Shown one piece after another: positions 1 to 5,742 of a stretch of 5,820 nucleotides of DNA. Under the pieces are notes generated by a model, which was not told the DNA's origin, made no database searches, and worked only from the letters and a program-made list of their open reading frames with translations. The DNA lies in NCBI GenBank assembly GCA_017543005.1, contig JAFWEA010000043.1, positions 1-5,820 of the forward strand, in the 5' to 3' direction. Made by a program: the position numbers and the translations under genes. Within the stretch, counting starts at the first letter, position 1; each line of letters starts with the position of its first letter. Origin of the DNA: Solobacterium sp. Lineage in GTDB: Bacteria > Bacillota_I > Bacilli_A > Erysipelotrichales > Erysipelotrichaceae.

Positions 1-1569
1 CAGAAAGACCAGCCGTATGACCTGCTGGCCTGCCGCATTGATCATCAGACCCACAGTCTGCGCACGGTGCTGGAAGACTCCTGCAAGGTGGAACTGCTGG
101 ATTTCCGCAGTGATGCCGCCTACCGGATGTATGAAGCGGCCCTGTCCTTTATCTATACACTGGCTGTGGAGAAGGTATATGGCAAGGAAGCGCTGGTCAG
201 TTTTGAAAACAGCCTGAGCCATGGCCTGTTTACAACGATCCGCGGTGTTGCCGGTGAGATCTCAACGGAGAAAATCATGGCGGCCATGGCTGAGATCGTG
301 GCCCAGAATCTGCCGTTTATCGGGATCAACATGGACCGGGGAGAAATCATTTCCTACCTGGAAGCCAGGGAGAACACAGATGATCTGCGGCTGCTGCGCA
401 GTGCGCCGGATATCCATACAGCCCGGCTTTATACCCTGGACGGGCGGACCGAGCTGTGCTTCCACGATCTGGTTCCTTCCACCGGGTATGTGAAGTATTA
501 CGAGGTTGTGCGCTATAAGAGCGGCTTCCTGCTGCGCTTCCCGCGCACGGCAGCCCCGACGGAAATGCCGCCGTTTGCGGACGATGCCGAGAAACTGTAT
601 GACGCCTTTGCCGAGAATACCCGCTGGGGCCGGCTGGCCGGGGTCAGTTCGGCGATGCAGCTGAATGAGACGATCGCCTCCGGGAATGTGCAGGAGCTGA
701 TCCTGCTGTGCGAAGCCCTGCAGGAAAGAAAGATTGCCGAGATTGCCTCGCGGATCCACAACAGCGGCAAGCGCTTTGTGCTGATCGCCGGGCCGTCTTC
801 TTCCGGCAAGACAACCTTTGCCAAGCGGCTGAGTATCCAGCTGCGGGTATTGGGCGTAAAGCCGCTGTACCTCGGCACGGATGACTATTTCAAGGAACGC
901 GATGAAACCCCGCTGAATCCGGACGGCTCCAAGGATTTCGAAAGCCTGGCAGCCCTGGACCTGGATCTGTTCAGCCGGCAGATGAATGATCTGCTGGACG
1001 GGCGTGAAGTGGATCTGCCGCTGTTCGATTTCCAGGCCGGCACCAAGCGCTTCGGCAACCGCATTGTCACGATTGACAGCACCCAGCCGATCATCATGGA
1101 AGGCATCCATGCGCTGAATCCGGAAATGACTGCCGGCATTGACGACAGCAAGAAATTCCGCATCTATATCAGCCCGCTGACCCAGCTGAACATCGACCCG
1201 CATAACCGGATCTCCACTACCGATGCCCGGATGCTGCGGCGCATTGTCCGCGACCATCAGTTCCGCGGCTGGCCGGCAGATACGACCATCATGAGCTGGG
1301 ACAAGGTCCGGGCCGGGGAACGGGTGAATATCTTCCCGTATACCAAGGAGGCCGATGTCTTCTTCAACAGTCACCTGCTGTATGAACTGCCGGTGCTGAA
1401 GAAATACGCAGCCCCGCTGCTGAAGGAAATCGAAAGAAAGAATCCGGCTTACGGGGAGGCCCGGCGGATTCTTGATTTCCTCGATTTCTTTGCGGAACTG
1501 GAAGATTCTTCCGGGATTCCGAACAATTCCATCATGCGGGAATTTATCGGCGGAAGCGTTGTCGTGTAA
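1..1569 (+). CDS. Nucleoside (uridine-type) kinase with N-terminal ThrRS-like domain, 5'-partial
   Basis: The frame is open from the first base and ends at TAA 1567-1569, giving 522 visible residues. A GTG at 67 is in frame, but the homologous reading continues upstream of it, so the gene is cut by the window edge. Residues 1-35 look like the end of a TGS domain. Residues about 40-175 resemble the second N-terminal domain of threonyl-tRNA synthetase. The rest is a P-loop kinase of the phosphoribulokinase/uridine kinase family: Walker A GPSSSGKT at 264-271, DDYF at 294-297, EGIHALNP at 367-374, and an arginine-rich lid (RMLRRIVRD, 410-418). Family members are predicted to phosphorylate uridine/cytidine or another nucleoside in the cytoplasm using ATP or GTP. 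The substrate of this fusion type is not settled, so no symbol is given. Probably only about 20-30 residues are missing. The ThrRS zinc ligands are mostly lost (see findings). The 3' end overlaps the convergent VanZ-like gene by 26 bases. Confidence 0.5.
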   Translation, partial: QKDQPYDLLACRIDHQTHSLRTVLEDSCKVELLDFRSDAAYRMYEAALSFIYTLAVEKVYGKEALVSFENSLSHGLFTTIRGVAGEISTEKIMAAMAEIVAQNLPFIGINMDRGEIISYLEARENTDDLRLLRSAPDIHTARLYTLDGRTELCFHDLVPSTGYVKYYEVVRYKSGFLLRFPRTAAPTEMPPFADDAEKLYDAFAENTRWGRLAGVSSAMQLNETIASGNVQELILLCEALQERKIAEIASRIHNSGKRFVLIAGPSSSGKTTFAKRLSIQLRVLGVKPLYLGTDDYFKERDETPLNPDGSKDFESLAALDLDLFSRQMNDLLDGREVDLPLFDFQAGTKRFGNRIVTIDSTQPIIMEGIHALNPEMTAGIDDSKKFRIYISPLTQLNIDPHNRISTTDARMLRRIVRDHQFRGWPADTTIMSWDKVRAGERVNIFPYTKEADVFFNSHLLYELPVLKKYAAPLLKEIERKNPAYGEARRILDFLDFFAELEDSSGIPNNSIMREFIGGSVVV

Positions 1570-2035
1570 GCAGCTCGGCCAGATACCAGCCGGCCGCCCC
1601 GCCCAATGTGTTGGTGATGACATCGGTGATGTCACTGATGCGGCTGGTGCTGATCAACGGCTGCAGGAGCTCAATCGAAAGACTGAAGATCAGGGTCAGG
1701 AGAATGCATTCTCCGGGCCCTTTTCCGTAGATCCGGTTCATGGCGGCTCCGAAGGGCAGCGTAATCAGTATGTTCAGGACAACTTCCTGCAGGGCATTGC
1801 TGTGACCTTCGATGATATCGACGAAGGGATCCAGGTTCATCGGCCGGTAGGCATGGCTGAACAGATCCGGCAGGTTGTTCCAGACCGGGAACAGCGTATG
1901 GTACAGGACAAAGCCGACATAGAGAAAGAACCCTGTCTTGTAAAGCAGGGCTTTCCGTCCCTGGGCCCGGAAGCGGGGGAACAGGAACAGGGAATATATG
2001 AATGTCAGTATCAGGCAGTCCTGGAAATATGTCAT
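1544..2035 (-). CDS. VanZ-family membrane protein
   Basis: This is a 163-residue integral membrane protein with about five hydrophobic segments (roughly residues 6-19, 33-49, 85-100, 110-126 and 140-156). VanZ-like signatures are NLDPF (67-71), NILITLPFG (88-96), IELLQ (121-125) and R132-xx-DITDVITNTLGG (135-146), the best-conserved part of the family. VanZ of Tn1546 gives low-level teicoplanin resistance by an unclear mechanism. Most chromosomal homologues have no known role, and no vanHAX-type genes are nearby, so resistance should not be assumed. The frame is open up to 2149, but the ATG at 2033-2035 is preferred: it puts the first membrane segment at the N-terminus and has AGGAA 10 bases upstream, whereas upstream ATGs lack a good Shine-Dalgarno. 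The gene is divergent from the MFS gene and convergent with the kinase. Confidence 0.5.
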   Translation of the reverse strand: MTYFQDCLILTFIYSLFLFPRFRAQGRKALLYKTGFFLYVGFVLYHTLFPVWNNLPDLFSHAYRPMNLDPFVDIIEGHSNALQEVVLNILITLPFGAAMNRIYGKGPGECILLTLIFSLSIELLQPLISTSRISDITDVITNTLGGAAGWYLAELLTRQRFRR

Positions 2036-2045
2036 AAAAAAACAA

Positions 2046-2050
2046 TTCCT
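2046..2050 (-). promoter_or_regulatory. Shine-Dalgarno site of the VanZ-like gene
   Basis: On the minus strand the sequence reads AGGAA, then 10 bases (mostly T), then the ATG at 2035. This site decides the start in favour of the 163-residue form. The spacing is slightly long and the core is short, so support is moderate. Confidence 0.5.
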
Positions 2051-2084
2051 GTGAGGAAATGGTATCACAGAATCAGAGGATATT

Positions 2085-2113
2085 TGTGAATTCATTCTGA
2101 ATTCTGTCATGCC
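2085..2113. repeat. Inverted repeat in the vanZ-like/MFS divergent gap, possible operator
   Basis: A perfect 7-base inverted repeat, GAATTCA-TTC-TGAATTC, lies at 2088-2104. It sits between two divergent start codons, 53 bases upstream of the VanZ-like start and 117 bases upstream of the MFS start. ATTCTG also occurs as a direct repeat at 2094 and 2101 (7-base period), and its reverse complement CAGAAT lies at 2068-2073. On the minus strand, TTCACA (2085-2090) overlaps the left arm and could be a weak -35, with GATACC 18 bases downstream as a poor -10. The symmetry suits a dimeric regulator, but AT-rich gaps produce short palindromes by chance, so operator function is only inferred. Confidence 0.5.
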
Positions 2114-2159
2114 GGGATACCTGTTTTCGAAGCATAGCCTATTCGGCATAGTATTTTTC

Positions 2160-2188
2160 TTTCTTCAGGTCGGATTCCAACTTATAAT
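2160..2188 (+). promoter_or_regulatory. Probable sigma-A promoter for the MFS/B3-B4 cluster
   Basis: A perfect -10 box TATAAT lies at 2183-2188. Seventeen bases upstream is a weak -35 (TTTCTT, 2160-2165), so the promoter may need an activator or rely on its -10. Transcription would start near 2195, giving a leader of about 26 bases that contains the Shine-Dalgarno. This placement puts the in-frame ATG at 2197 almost at the transcript end and supports the ATG at 2221 as the true start. Confidence 0.5.
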
Positions 2189-2206
2189 GATCAGGTATGA
2201 CAGAAA

Positions 2207-2214
2207 AAAGAGGT
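2207..2214 (+). promoter_or_regulatory. Shine-Dalgarno site of the MFS gene
   Basis: AAAGAGGT ends six bases before the ATG at 2221. The site lies inside the coding frame if the ATG at 2197 is used, which is a further reason to reject that earlier start. Confidence 0.5.
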
Positions 2215-2220
2215 AGTACA

Positions 2221-3411
2221 ATGAATAACCAATCCAGAGGAAAACTTCTGGCCCTGATCCGGTGCTGTCTGTGCATCGGCGGGTCATTCGGCATTGTCAG
2301 CAACTGCATGGGCATCTTCTTCTCGCCGATCTCGCAGGACCTGCAGGTCGGCATCGGCAGTGTGTCGGTCATGGTGACCTTCATGGGTCTTTCCGGGGCA
2401 TTCTTCGCCCCGCTGTTCGGCAAACTGACGCAGACAAAACCGCTGAACCTGCTGATGAGTGCGGGGGTCATCCTGACCATCGCAGCGGCTTTCTTCGTTT
2501 CCGCGGCCACGGCGGTCTGGCAGCTGTGCCTGGGCGGCGTGCTGATCGGCATCGGCATCCAGTGCTTTGCGGCGATTCCGGTCACCATGGTCCTGCGTGA
2601 CTGGTACCGGGAGAAAAACGGCGGTGTCATCGGTATTGCCATGGGACTTTCCGGCGTGGCCGGCATGATCATGAATCCGATATTCAGCCGGCTGATCACG
2701 ATGTTCGGCTGGCGCACAACCTACCGGATCCTGGCCCTGATCCTGGCCGCCCTGATCCTGCCGTGCACCCTGACCATGAAGATGAATCCCGAACCGAAGG
2801 CAGCTGCCGCAGAACAGGGCGGTACCGCCGGCGGCAGTACGGTTGTCCCGCAGGCCATGAAACTGACGCTGTTTGCGGCCGTCATCTTCATCTCCATGCT
2901 GGTCTCGATGAATCCGCATCTTTCCGCCTATGCGATTGACCGCGGCTACACCCTGGAAAACAGTGCCATGGTGCTGTCGGCAGCCATGCTGGCAAATGTC
3001 AGCTTCAAGCTGCTGCACGGGTTCCTGGCTGATCATATGGATCCGATTGTTTCAACCATGCTGATGGCGCTGACCGGCTGTGCCGGCACGATTATCCTGC
3101 TGCTGTTTGCCGGCAACAGGGTGCTGATGCTGGGCGGGGCTTTCCTGTACGGCGCCTACTTCACCGTGACGACCGTCGGTCTGACCCAGCTGACCCAGAT
3201 TGTGGCCAAAGACCAGTACACAAGTGTTTATTCGGTCGTCATCATGCTCAACTCGATCTTCTATGCCCTGTCGGTTTCCCTCAACGGCATTCTGTATGAC
3301 ATGACCGGGGCTTACAGGATCGTGCTGCTGATGATCATTGCCTACGCCGTGCTGGCCCTGGTGCTGATGACAAGAATCCGCGCCAAGTCTGCAGGCACAG
3401 ACAGAGTGTGA
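2221..3411 (+). CDS. MFS transporter, 12 transmembrane segments expected
   Basis: This 396-residue hydrophobic protein has the two-half layout of the major facilitator superfamily, with a charged and Gly/Ala-rich central loop at about residues 184-212. The loop 2-3 motif is degenerate (FGKLTQ, 66-71) and its repeat in loop 8-9 is clearer (HGFLADHMD, 266-274). A segment DWYREKNGGVIGIA (127-140), followed by GLSG and FGWR (162-165), resembles the oxalate/formate-antiporter and monocarboxylate-like MFS groups, which suggests a small organic anion as substrate. This is only a family-level hint. The protein acts in the cytoplasmic membrane, most likely as a secondary transporter. It is the first gene of a probable three-gene operon; the gap to the B3/B4 gene is 27 bases. 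Confidence 0.5.
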   Translation: MNNQSRGKLLALIRCCLCIGGSFGIVSNCMGIFFSPISQDLQVGIGSVSVMVTFMGLSGAFFAPLFGKLTQTKPLNLLMSAGVILTIAAAFFVSAATAVWQLCLGGVLIGIGIQCFAAIPVTMVLRDWYREKNGGVIGIAMGLSGVAGMIMNPIFSRLITMFGWRTTYRILALILAALILPCTLTMKMNPEPKAAAAEQGGTAGGSTVVPQAMKLTLFAAVIFISMLVSMNPHLSAYAIDRGYTLENSAMVLSAAMLANVSFKLLHGFLADHMDPIVSTMLMALTGCAGTIILLLFAGNRVLMLGGAFLYGAYFTVTTVGLTQLTQIVAKDQYTSVYSVVIMLNSIFYALSVSLNGILYDMTGAYRIVLLMIIAYAVLALVLMTRIRAKSAGTDRV

Positions 3412-3425
3412 TAAGATACTGAAAA

Positions 3426-3432
3426 AGAGAGG
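3426..3432 (+). promoter_or_regulatory. Shine-Dalgarno site of the B3/B4 gene
   Basis: AGAGAGG ends six bases before the ATG at 3439. It lies in the 27-base gap after the MFS stop codon, so the downstream gene can be translated independently on a shared transcript. I saw no convincing promoter in this gap; the TAAGATACT stretch is -10-like but has no matching -35. Confidence 0.5.
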
Positions 3433-3438
3433 TCTCTT

Positions 3439-4146
3439 ATGAAATTCATCATTGAAAAAGAAGTGTTTGAGAAACTGCCGACAGCCTGCTTCGGTGTGGT
3501 TGTAGCCAAGGGTGCGGACAACACCGGGCACTACGAGAAGATTGATCAGCTGCTGGACGAAAGCATTGCCACGGCTTCGGCCCGTTTTGAAGGCAAGAAG
3601 GTCAAGGAAGAACCGGATATCATCCCGTACCGGGAAGCGTTCCGGGCCTTGGATATCAACCCGAACAAGTATATGTGCTCGGCTGAGGCCCTGTTCACCC
3701 GCATTGCCAAGGGCAAGGGCATGCCGCACATCAATCCGCTGGTTGACCTGAACAACGCCGTCTCCCTGAAGCACACGATCCCGATGGGAACGCATGACCT
3801 GGGTGTATCGGCAGAGGATATTGAAGTCCGCTATTCCCGGGAAGGGGATATCTTCATCCCGTTCGGGGCAGAGGAGCCGGAAGCCGTGGATGCCCACGAA
3901 GTCGTCTACGCGGTCGGCAATGATGTCAGAACCAGACGCTGGACCTGGCGGCAGAGTGAACACGGCAAGATCGGTCCGGAAACGAGCTATGTCTTCTTCC
4001 CGCTGGACGGCTTTACGGATCACAACAAGGACGAGGTCCTGGCGGCCCGGGACGAACTGGCCCGGCTGCTGGAAGAAATCTTCGGCTGTGCCGTCAAGAC
4101 CGGCTATCTGGATGCGGAAAACCGGGAGATGGACCTGAGCCTCTGA
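3439..4146 (+). CDS. Free-standing B3/B4-domain protein (PheRS beta-subunit editing-domain homologue)
   Basis: This 235-residue soluble protein is a clear member of the B3/B4 domain family (PF03483-like). Diagnostic stretches are YREAFRALDINPNKYMCS (64-81), INPLVDLNNAVSL (98-110), GTHDL (117-121) and VGNDVRTRRWTWRQ (159-172). In the beta subunit of phenylalanyl-tRNA synthetase this domain hydrolyses mischarged Tyr-tRNA(Phe). Free-standing copies are common in bacteria and are often annotated as PheRS beta-related. Their substrate is mostly unknown, so trans-editing or another aminoacyl-ester hydrolysis is a guess. The length is typical of the stand-alone type and there is no sign of truncation. 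It lies 27 bases after the MFS gene and one base before the next gene, so all three are probably co-transcribed and the last two translationally coupled. Confidence 0.5.
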   Translation: MKFIIEKEVFEKLPTACFGVVVAKGADNTGHYEKIDQLLDESIATASARFEGKKVKEEPDIIPYREAFRALDINPNKYMCSAEALFTRIAKGKGMPHINPLVDLNNAVSLKHTIPMGTHDLGVSAEDIEVRYSREGDIFIPFGAEEPEAVDAHEVVYAVGNDVRTRRWTWRQSEHGKIGPETSYVFFPLDGFTDHNKDEVLAARDELARLLEEIFGCAVKTGYLDAENREMDLSL

Positions 4147-4147
4147 T

Positions 4148-4495
4148 ATGGAAGAATTCACATATGTGCTGGAATCTGTACGGGACTGGATCGTCAGTAC
4201 GGCGGCAGATCATGGTGAAAAACTGAAGGTAACCGTCACGGAGGATGAGGAAGACTGCCTGGTGGTGAACCTGGAAAATGACCGCTATGTCAGCTGTCTG
4301 GCCATTGACAACTACGGTCATCATCCTTACCGCTATCTCGAATATACTGTGTATGATCTGCGCCGGGGCATGAACCAGAAACCGGTTTACAGCTATACGG
4401 ACAGGGAAAACAGCACAGTAAAGGAAATTGTGAACCACCTGGATGAAGGTCTGGCGCAGATGTTTGAGCCGCCGAAGAGGGGCTGGTTCCGATAA
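4148..4495 (+). CDS. Conserved-looking hypothetical protein, 115 residues
   Basis: I do not recognise this family with confidence. The ATG begins one base after the stop codon of the B3/B4 gene (TGA-T-ATG) with no strong Shine-Dalgarno of its own, so reinitiation by the same ribosome is likely. The protein is acidic and soluble, with no signal peptide or membrane segment. It begins with a probable helix (residues 3-22), continues with strand-like stretches (LKVTVTE 26-32, CLVVNLE 37-43, YVSCLAID 47-54, YLEYTVYDL 63-71) and ends with a helix (about 90-107). This order weakly recalls small immunity-type proteins of the TriTu kind, but that is a memory-based impression and no toxin is nearby. 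The frame is closed by TAA just before the 4502-4527 hairpin, as expected for the last gene of the operon. Confidence 0.5.
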   Translation: MEEFTYVLESVRDWIVSTAADHGEKLKVTVTEDEEDCLVVNLENDRYVSCLAIDNYGHHPYRYLEYTVYDLRRGMNQKPVYSYTDRENSTVKEIVNHLDEGLAQMFEPPKRGWFR

Positions 4496-4501
4496 AAAAC
4501 G

Positions 4502-4529
4502 AAAGAGTATCACGAATGATACTCTTTTT
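4502..4529. terminator. Bidirectional intrinsic terminator between convergent genes
   Basis: A perfect 11-base stem (AAAGAGTATCA 4502-4512 with TGATACTCTTT 4517-4527) closes a CGAA loop. On the plus strand the stem runs into TTTTT (4525-4529), ending the transcript of the MFS/B3-B4 cluster seven bases after its last stop codon. On the minus strand the hairpin is followed by CG and six T residues (complement of 4494-4499), and it lies just after the stop of the leftward cyclodeaminase-like gene at 4533. One hairpin therefore probably serves both. The stem is AT-rich apart from three G-C pairs, so efficiency may be moderate. Confidence 0.5.
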
Positions 4530-4532
4530 CGG

Positions 4533-5621
4533 TTACAGCAGGCCGAGGCCCGAGGCGATATGAACAATGAAGTCCTGGACGTTGGTCACGATGCCCCGGG
4601 AGGACAGGGAACCACGGTCAGCCAACTTATTTACGGCAAACTCGGAGATGTCCACGCTGTAGAAGTAAACTTCCCGTACGGTCCCATCCGGCAGCACCCG
4701 GAAGGACGGGGTCATATTGCCGACGGCGATGGTGTGCAGCACCGTGGCCATGCAGATGACGGTGGTAGCACTGCGGATCTCATTCCGCATGGCATCCTGG
4801 GCTTCATAGACATTCCCATAGACCGGCGGCAGGGGTCCGTCATCCCGGATCGAACCGGCCAGGACATAGGGCACATGGTTCTTCTCCAGGGCATGGATGA
4901 TGCCGTTGTCGATCTTCTCTTCCGCGATGAAGGATGAGATACTGCCGTACTTGCGGACCCGGTTGATGGTATCGAGGTGATGGTAATGGCCGTTGGGCAT
5001 GTTTTCCCTGGTTTCAATATCCTGACCCAGGGCCGTATGCAGCCAGGCGCCTTCGAGGTCGTGGGTGGCCAGGGCATTGCCGGCCAGCACGGCATGGACA
5101 TAACCGGCATCGATCATCGCTGCTAGGGCTTTGCGGGCGCTGCCGTCAAAACTGAAGGCCGGGCCCATGACCCATACGATCTTGCCGTGGTCTTTCTCGT
5201 ATTTCAGCAGATCGCAGAGTTCCCGGTAGTCCCGGGTAAGAGAGGTTTCACGGCTGCGGGACTGGCGGAACATGAAGACCTGTCTGTCTTCTTCCGGGGC
5301 TCTAAAGCCGTCCGGATGCACATAGATGCCTTCACTGCCGTCTTCCGTCCGGCCGCAGACGACCAGGTCACCGGCCTTGAGATGCCGGAATTCCGTGACC
5401 TTGATTTTTCCGTTTTCATATACGGGGACACAGTCCATGCGGCTTTCTTCGGCCAGCAGCCACTGACCGCTGATCCGGAAATACTCCGGATAGATGCTCA
5501 TGGCATGGTAGTTGTCGGGGGCTACTGTATCTGTTTCTGCCGGCCGCAGAACGGCATCCGGGCAGGAAGCGAACATCGGATCGGTAAAATCCGGGGCATA
5601 ATAGTCTCTGAGTCTGAACAT
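4533..5621 (-). CDS. Ornithine cyclodeaminase-like protein of the LOR/SDH-related (TIGR00300-type) family
   Basis: This 362-residue protein matches the archaeal and cyanobacterial type of ornithine cyclodeaminase, unrelated to the mu-crystallin type. Members convert L-ornithine to L-proline and ammonia with bound NAD; the cyanobacterial ArgZ/AgrE enzyme carries such a domain at its C-terminus. Recognisable blocks are VMGPAFSFDGSA (151-162, nucleotide-binding entry), AGNALATHDLEG (180-191), GHYHHL (211-216), AGSIRDDGPLP (255-265), AQDAM (274-278), VDISEFAVNKLADRGS (323-338) and GIVTNV (343-348). The protein is shorter than the roughly 400-residue archaeal members as I remember them, and the N-terminal LOR/SDH portion seems reduced. 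The start at 5621 is chosen because AAGGAG lies nine bases upstream; an in-frame ATG at 5648 falls inside the -10 box. The family call is firm, the exact reaction less so. Confidence 0.5.
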   Translation of the reverse strand: MFRLRDYYAPDFTDPMFASCPDAVLRPAETDTVAPDNYHAMSIYPEYFRISGQWLLAEESRMDCVPVYENGKIKVTEFRHLKAGDLVVCGRTEDGSEGIYVHPDGFRAPEEDRQVFMFRQSRSRETSLTRDYRELCDLLKYEKDHGKIVWVMGPAFSFDGSARKALAAMIDAGYVHAVLAGNALATHDLEGAWLHTALGQDIETRENMPNGHYHHLDTINRVRKYGSISSFIAEEKIDNGIIHALEKNHVPYVLAGSIRDDGPLPPVYGNVYEAQDAMRNEIRSATTVICMATVLHTIAVGNMTPSFRVLPDGTVREVYFYSVDISEFAVNKLADRGSLSSRGIVTNVQDFIVHIASGLGLL

Positions 5622-5630
5622 GTCTGATGT

Positions 5631-5636
5631 CTCCTT
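5631..5636 (-). promoter_or_regulatory. Shine-Dalgarno site of the cyclodeaminase-like gene
   Basis: On the minus strand AAGGAG stands nine bases before the ATG at 5619-5621. It is the strongest ribosome site in the window, and it fixes the start nine codons downstream of the longest open frame. Confidence 0.5.
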
Positions 5637-5646
5637 ATTCGCAATC

Positions 5647-5652
5647 ATTATA
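5647..5652 (-). promoter_or_regulatory. Probable -10 box of the cyclodeaminase-like gene
   Basis: A perfect TATAAT is read on the minus strand, with transcription expected to begin near 5640, about 20 bases before the start codon. No good -35 is visible at 16-19 bases upstream. A second TATAAT lies at 5666-5671 on the same strand and could be an alternative start site. Confidence 0.5.
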
Positions 5653-5704
5653 CATAGTTTAGCCGATTATAAAATATTTCTTAATTTCCGTTTTTCCCGC
5701 CCAT

Positions 5705-5734
5705 TTTCCTTCAGGATTGGGTATGATATATACT
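5705..5734 (+). promoter_or_regulatory. Possible promoter for the gene starting at 5743
   Basis: Two overlapping -10-like boxes occur: TATGAT at 5722-5727 and TATACT at 5729-5734. A weak -35 (TTTCCT, 5705-5710) lies 18 bases before the second. Use of TATACT would place the transcript start almost on the ATG at 5743; use of TATGAT would leave a leader of about nine bases. The -35 is poor, so only the -10 is well supported. Confidence 0.5.
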
Positions 5735-5742
5735 GTTCCATT

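Noticed and set aside
1618..1634. A hairpin TGACATC-GGT-GATGTCA as a possible terminator after the kinase
   Set aside because: It has no T-tract on either strand and is the codon pattern for the conserved DITDVI stretch of the VanZ-like protein.
262..1635. A 457-codon open frame on the minus strand opposite the kinase
   Set aside because: Its product is rich in Gln, His, Arg and Gly without domains, and it lies wholly opposite a well-conserved kinase. GC-rich codon use avoids stop triplets in this phase, which explains the length.
1544..2035. A glycopeptide-resistance role for the VanZ-like gene
   Set aside because: No vanH, vanA, vanX, vanR or vanS-type genes are in the window, and most chromosomal VanZ-family proteins have no shown link to resistance.
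1472..2089. A 205-codon plus-strand open frame across the VanZ-like gene
   Set aside because: The minus-strand product shows membrane segments and the VanZ signature, while this one is a hydrophilic Gln/Glu/Gly-rich shadow.
2197..2220. The earlier ATG for the MFS gene
   Set aside because: It lies about two bases from the predicted transcript start and has no Shine-Dalgarno. The ATG at 2221 has AAAGAGGT at good spacing.
2284..3036. A 250-codon minus-strand open frame opposite the MFS gene
   Set aside because: Its product is dominated by His, Gln, Asp and Gly, the expected reverse reading of hydrophobic codons; it is a shadow of the transporter gene.
3052..4161. A 369-codon open frame on the minus strand spanning the end of the MFS gene and all of the B3/B4 gene
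   Set aside because: The plus strand encodes recognisable families with ribosome sites. The antisense product is low in complexity and has no recognisable motif.
5622..5648. The earlier ATG for the cyclodeaminase-like gene at 5648
   Set aside because: It overlaps the TATAAT box and would place the strong AAGGAG site inside the coding region.
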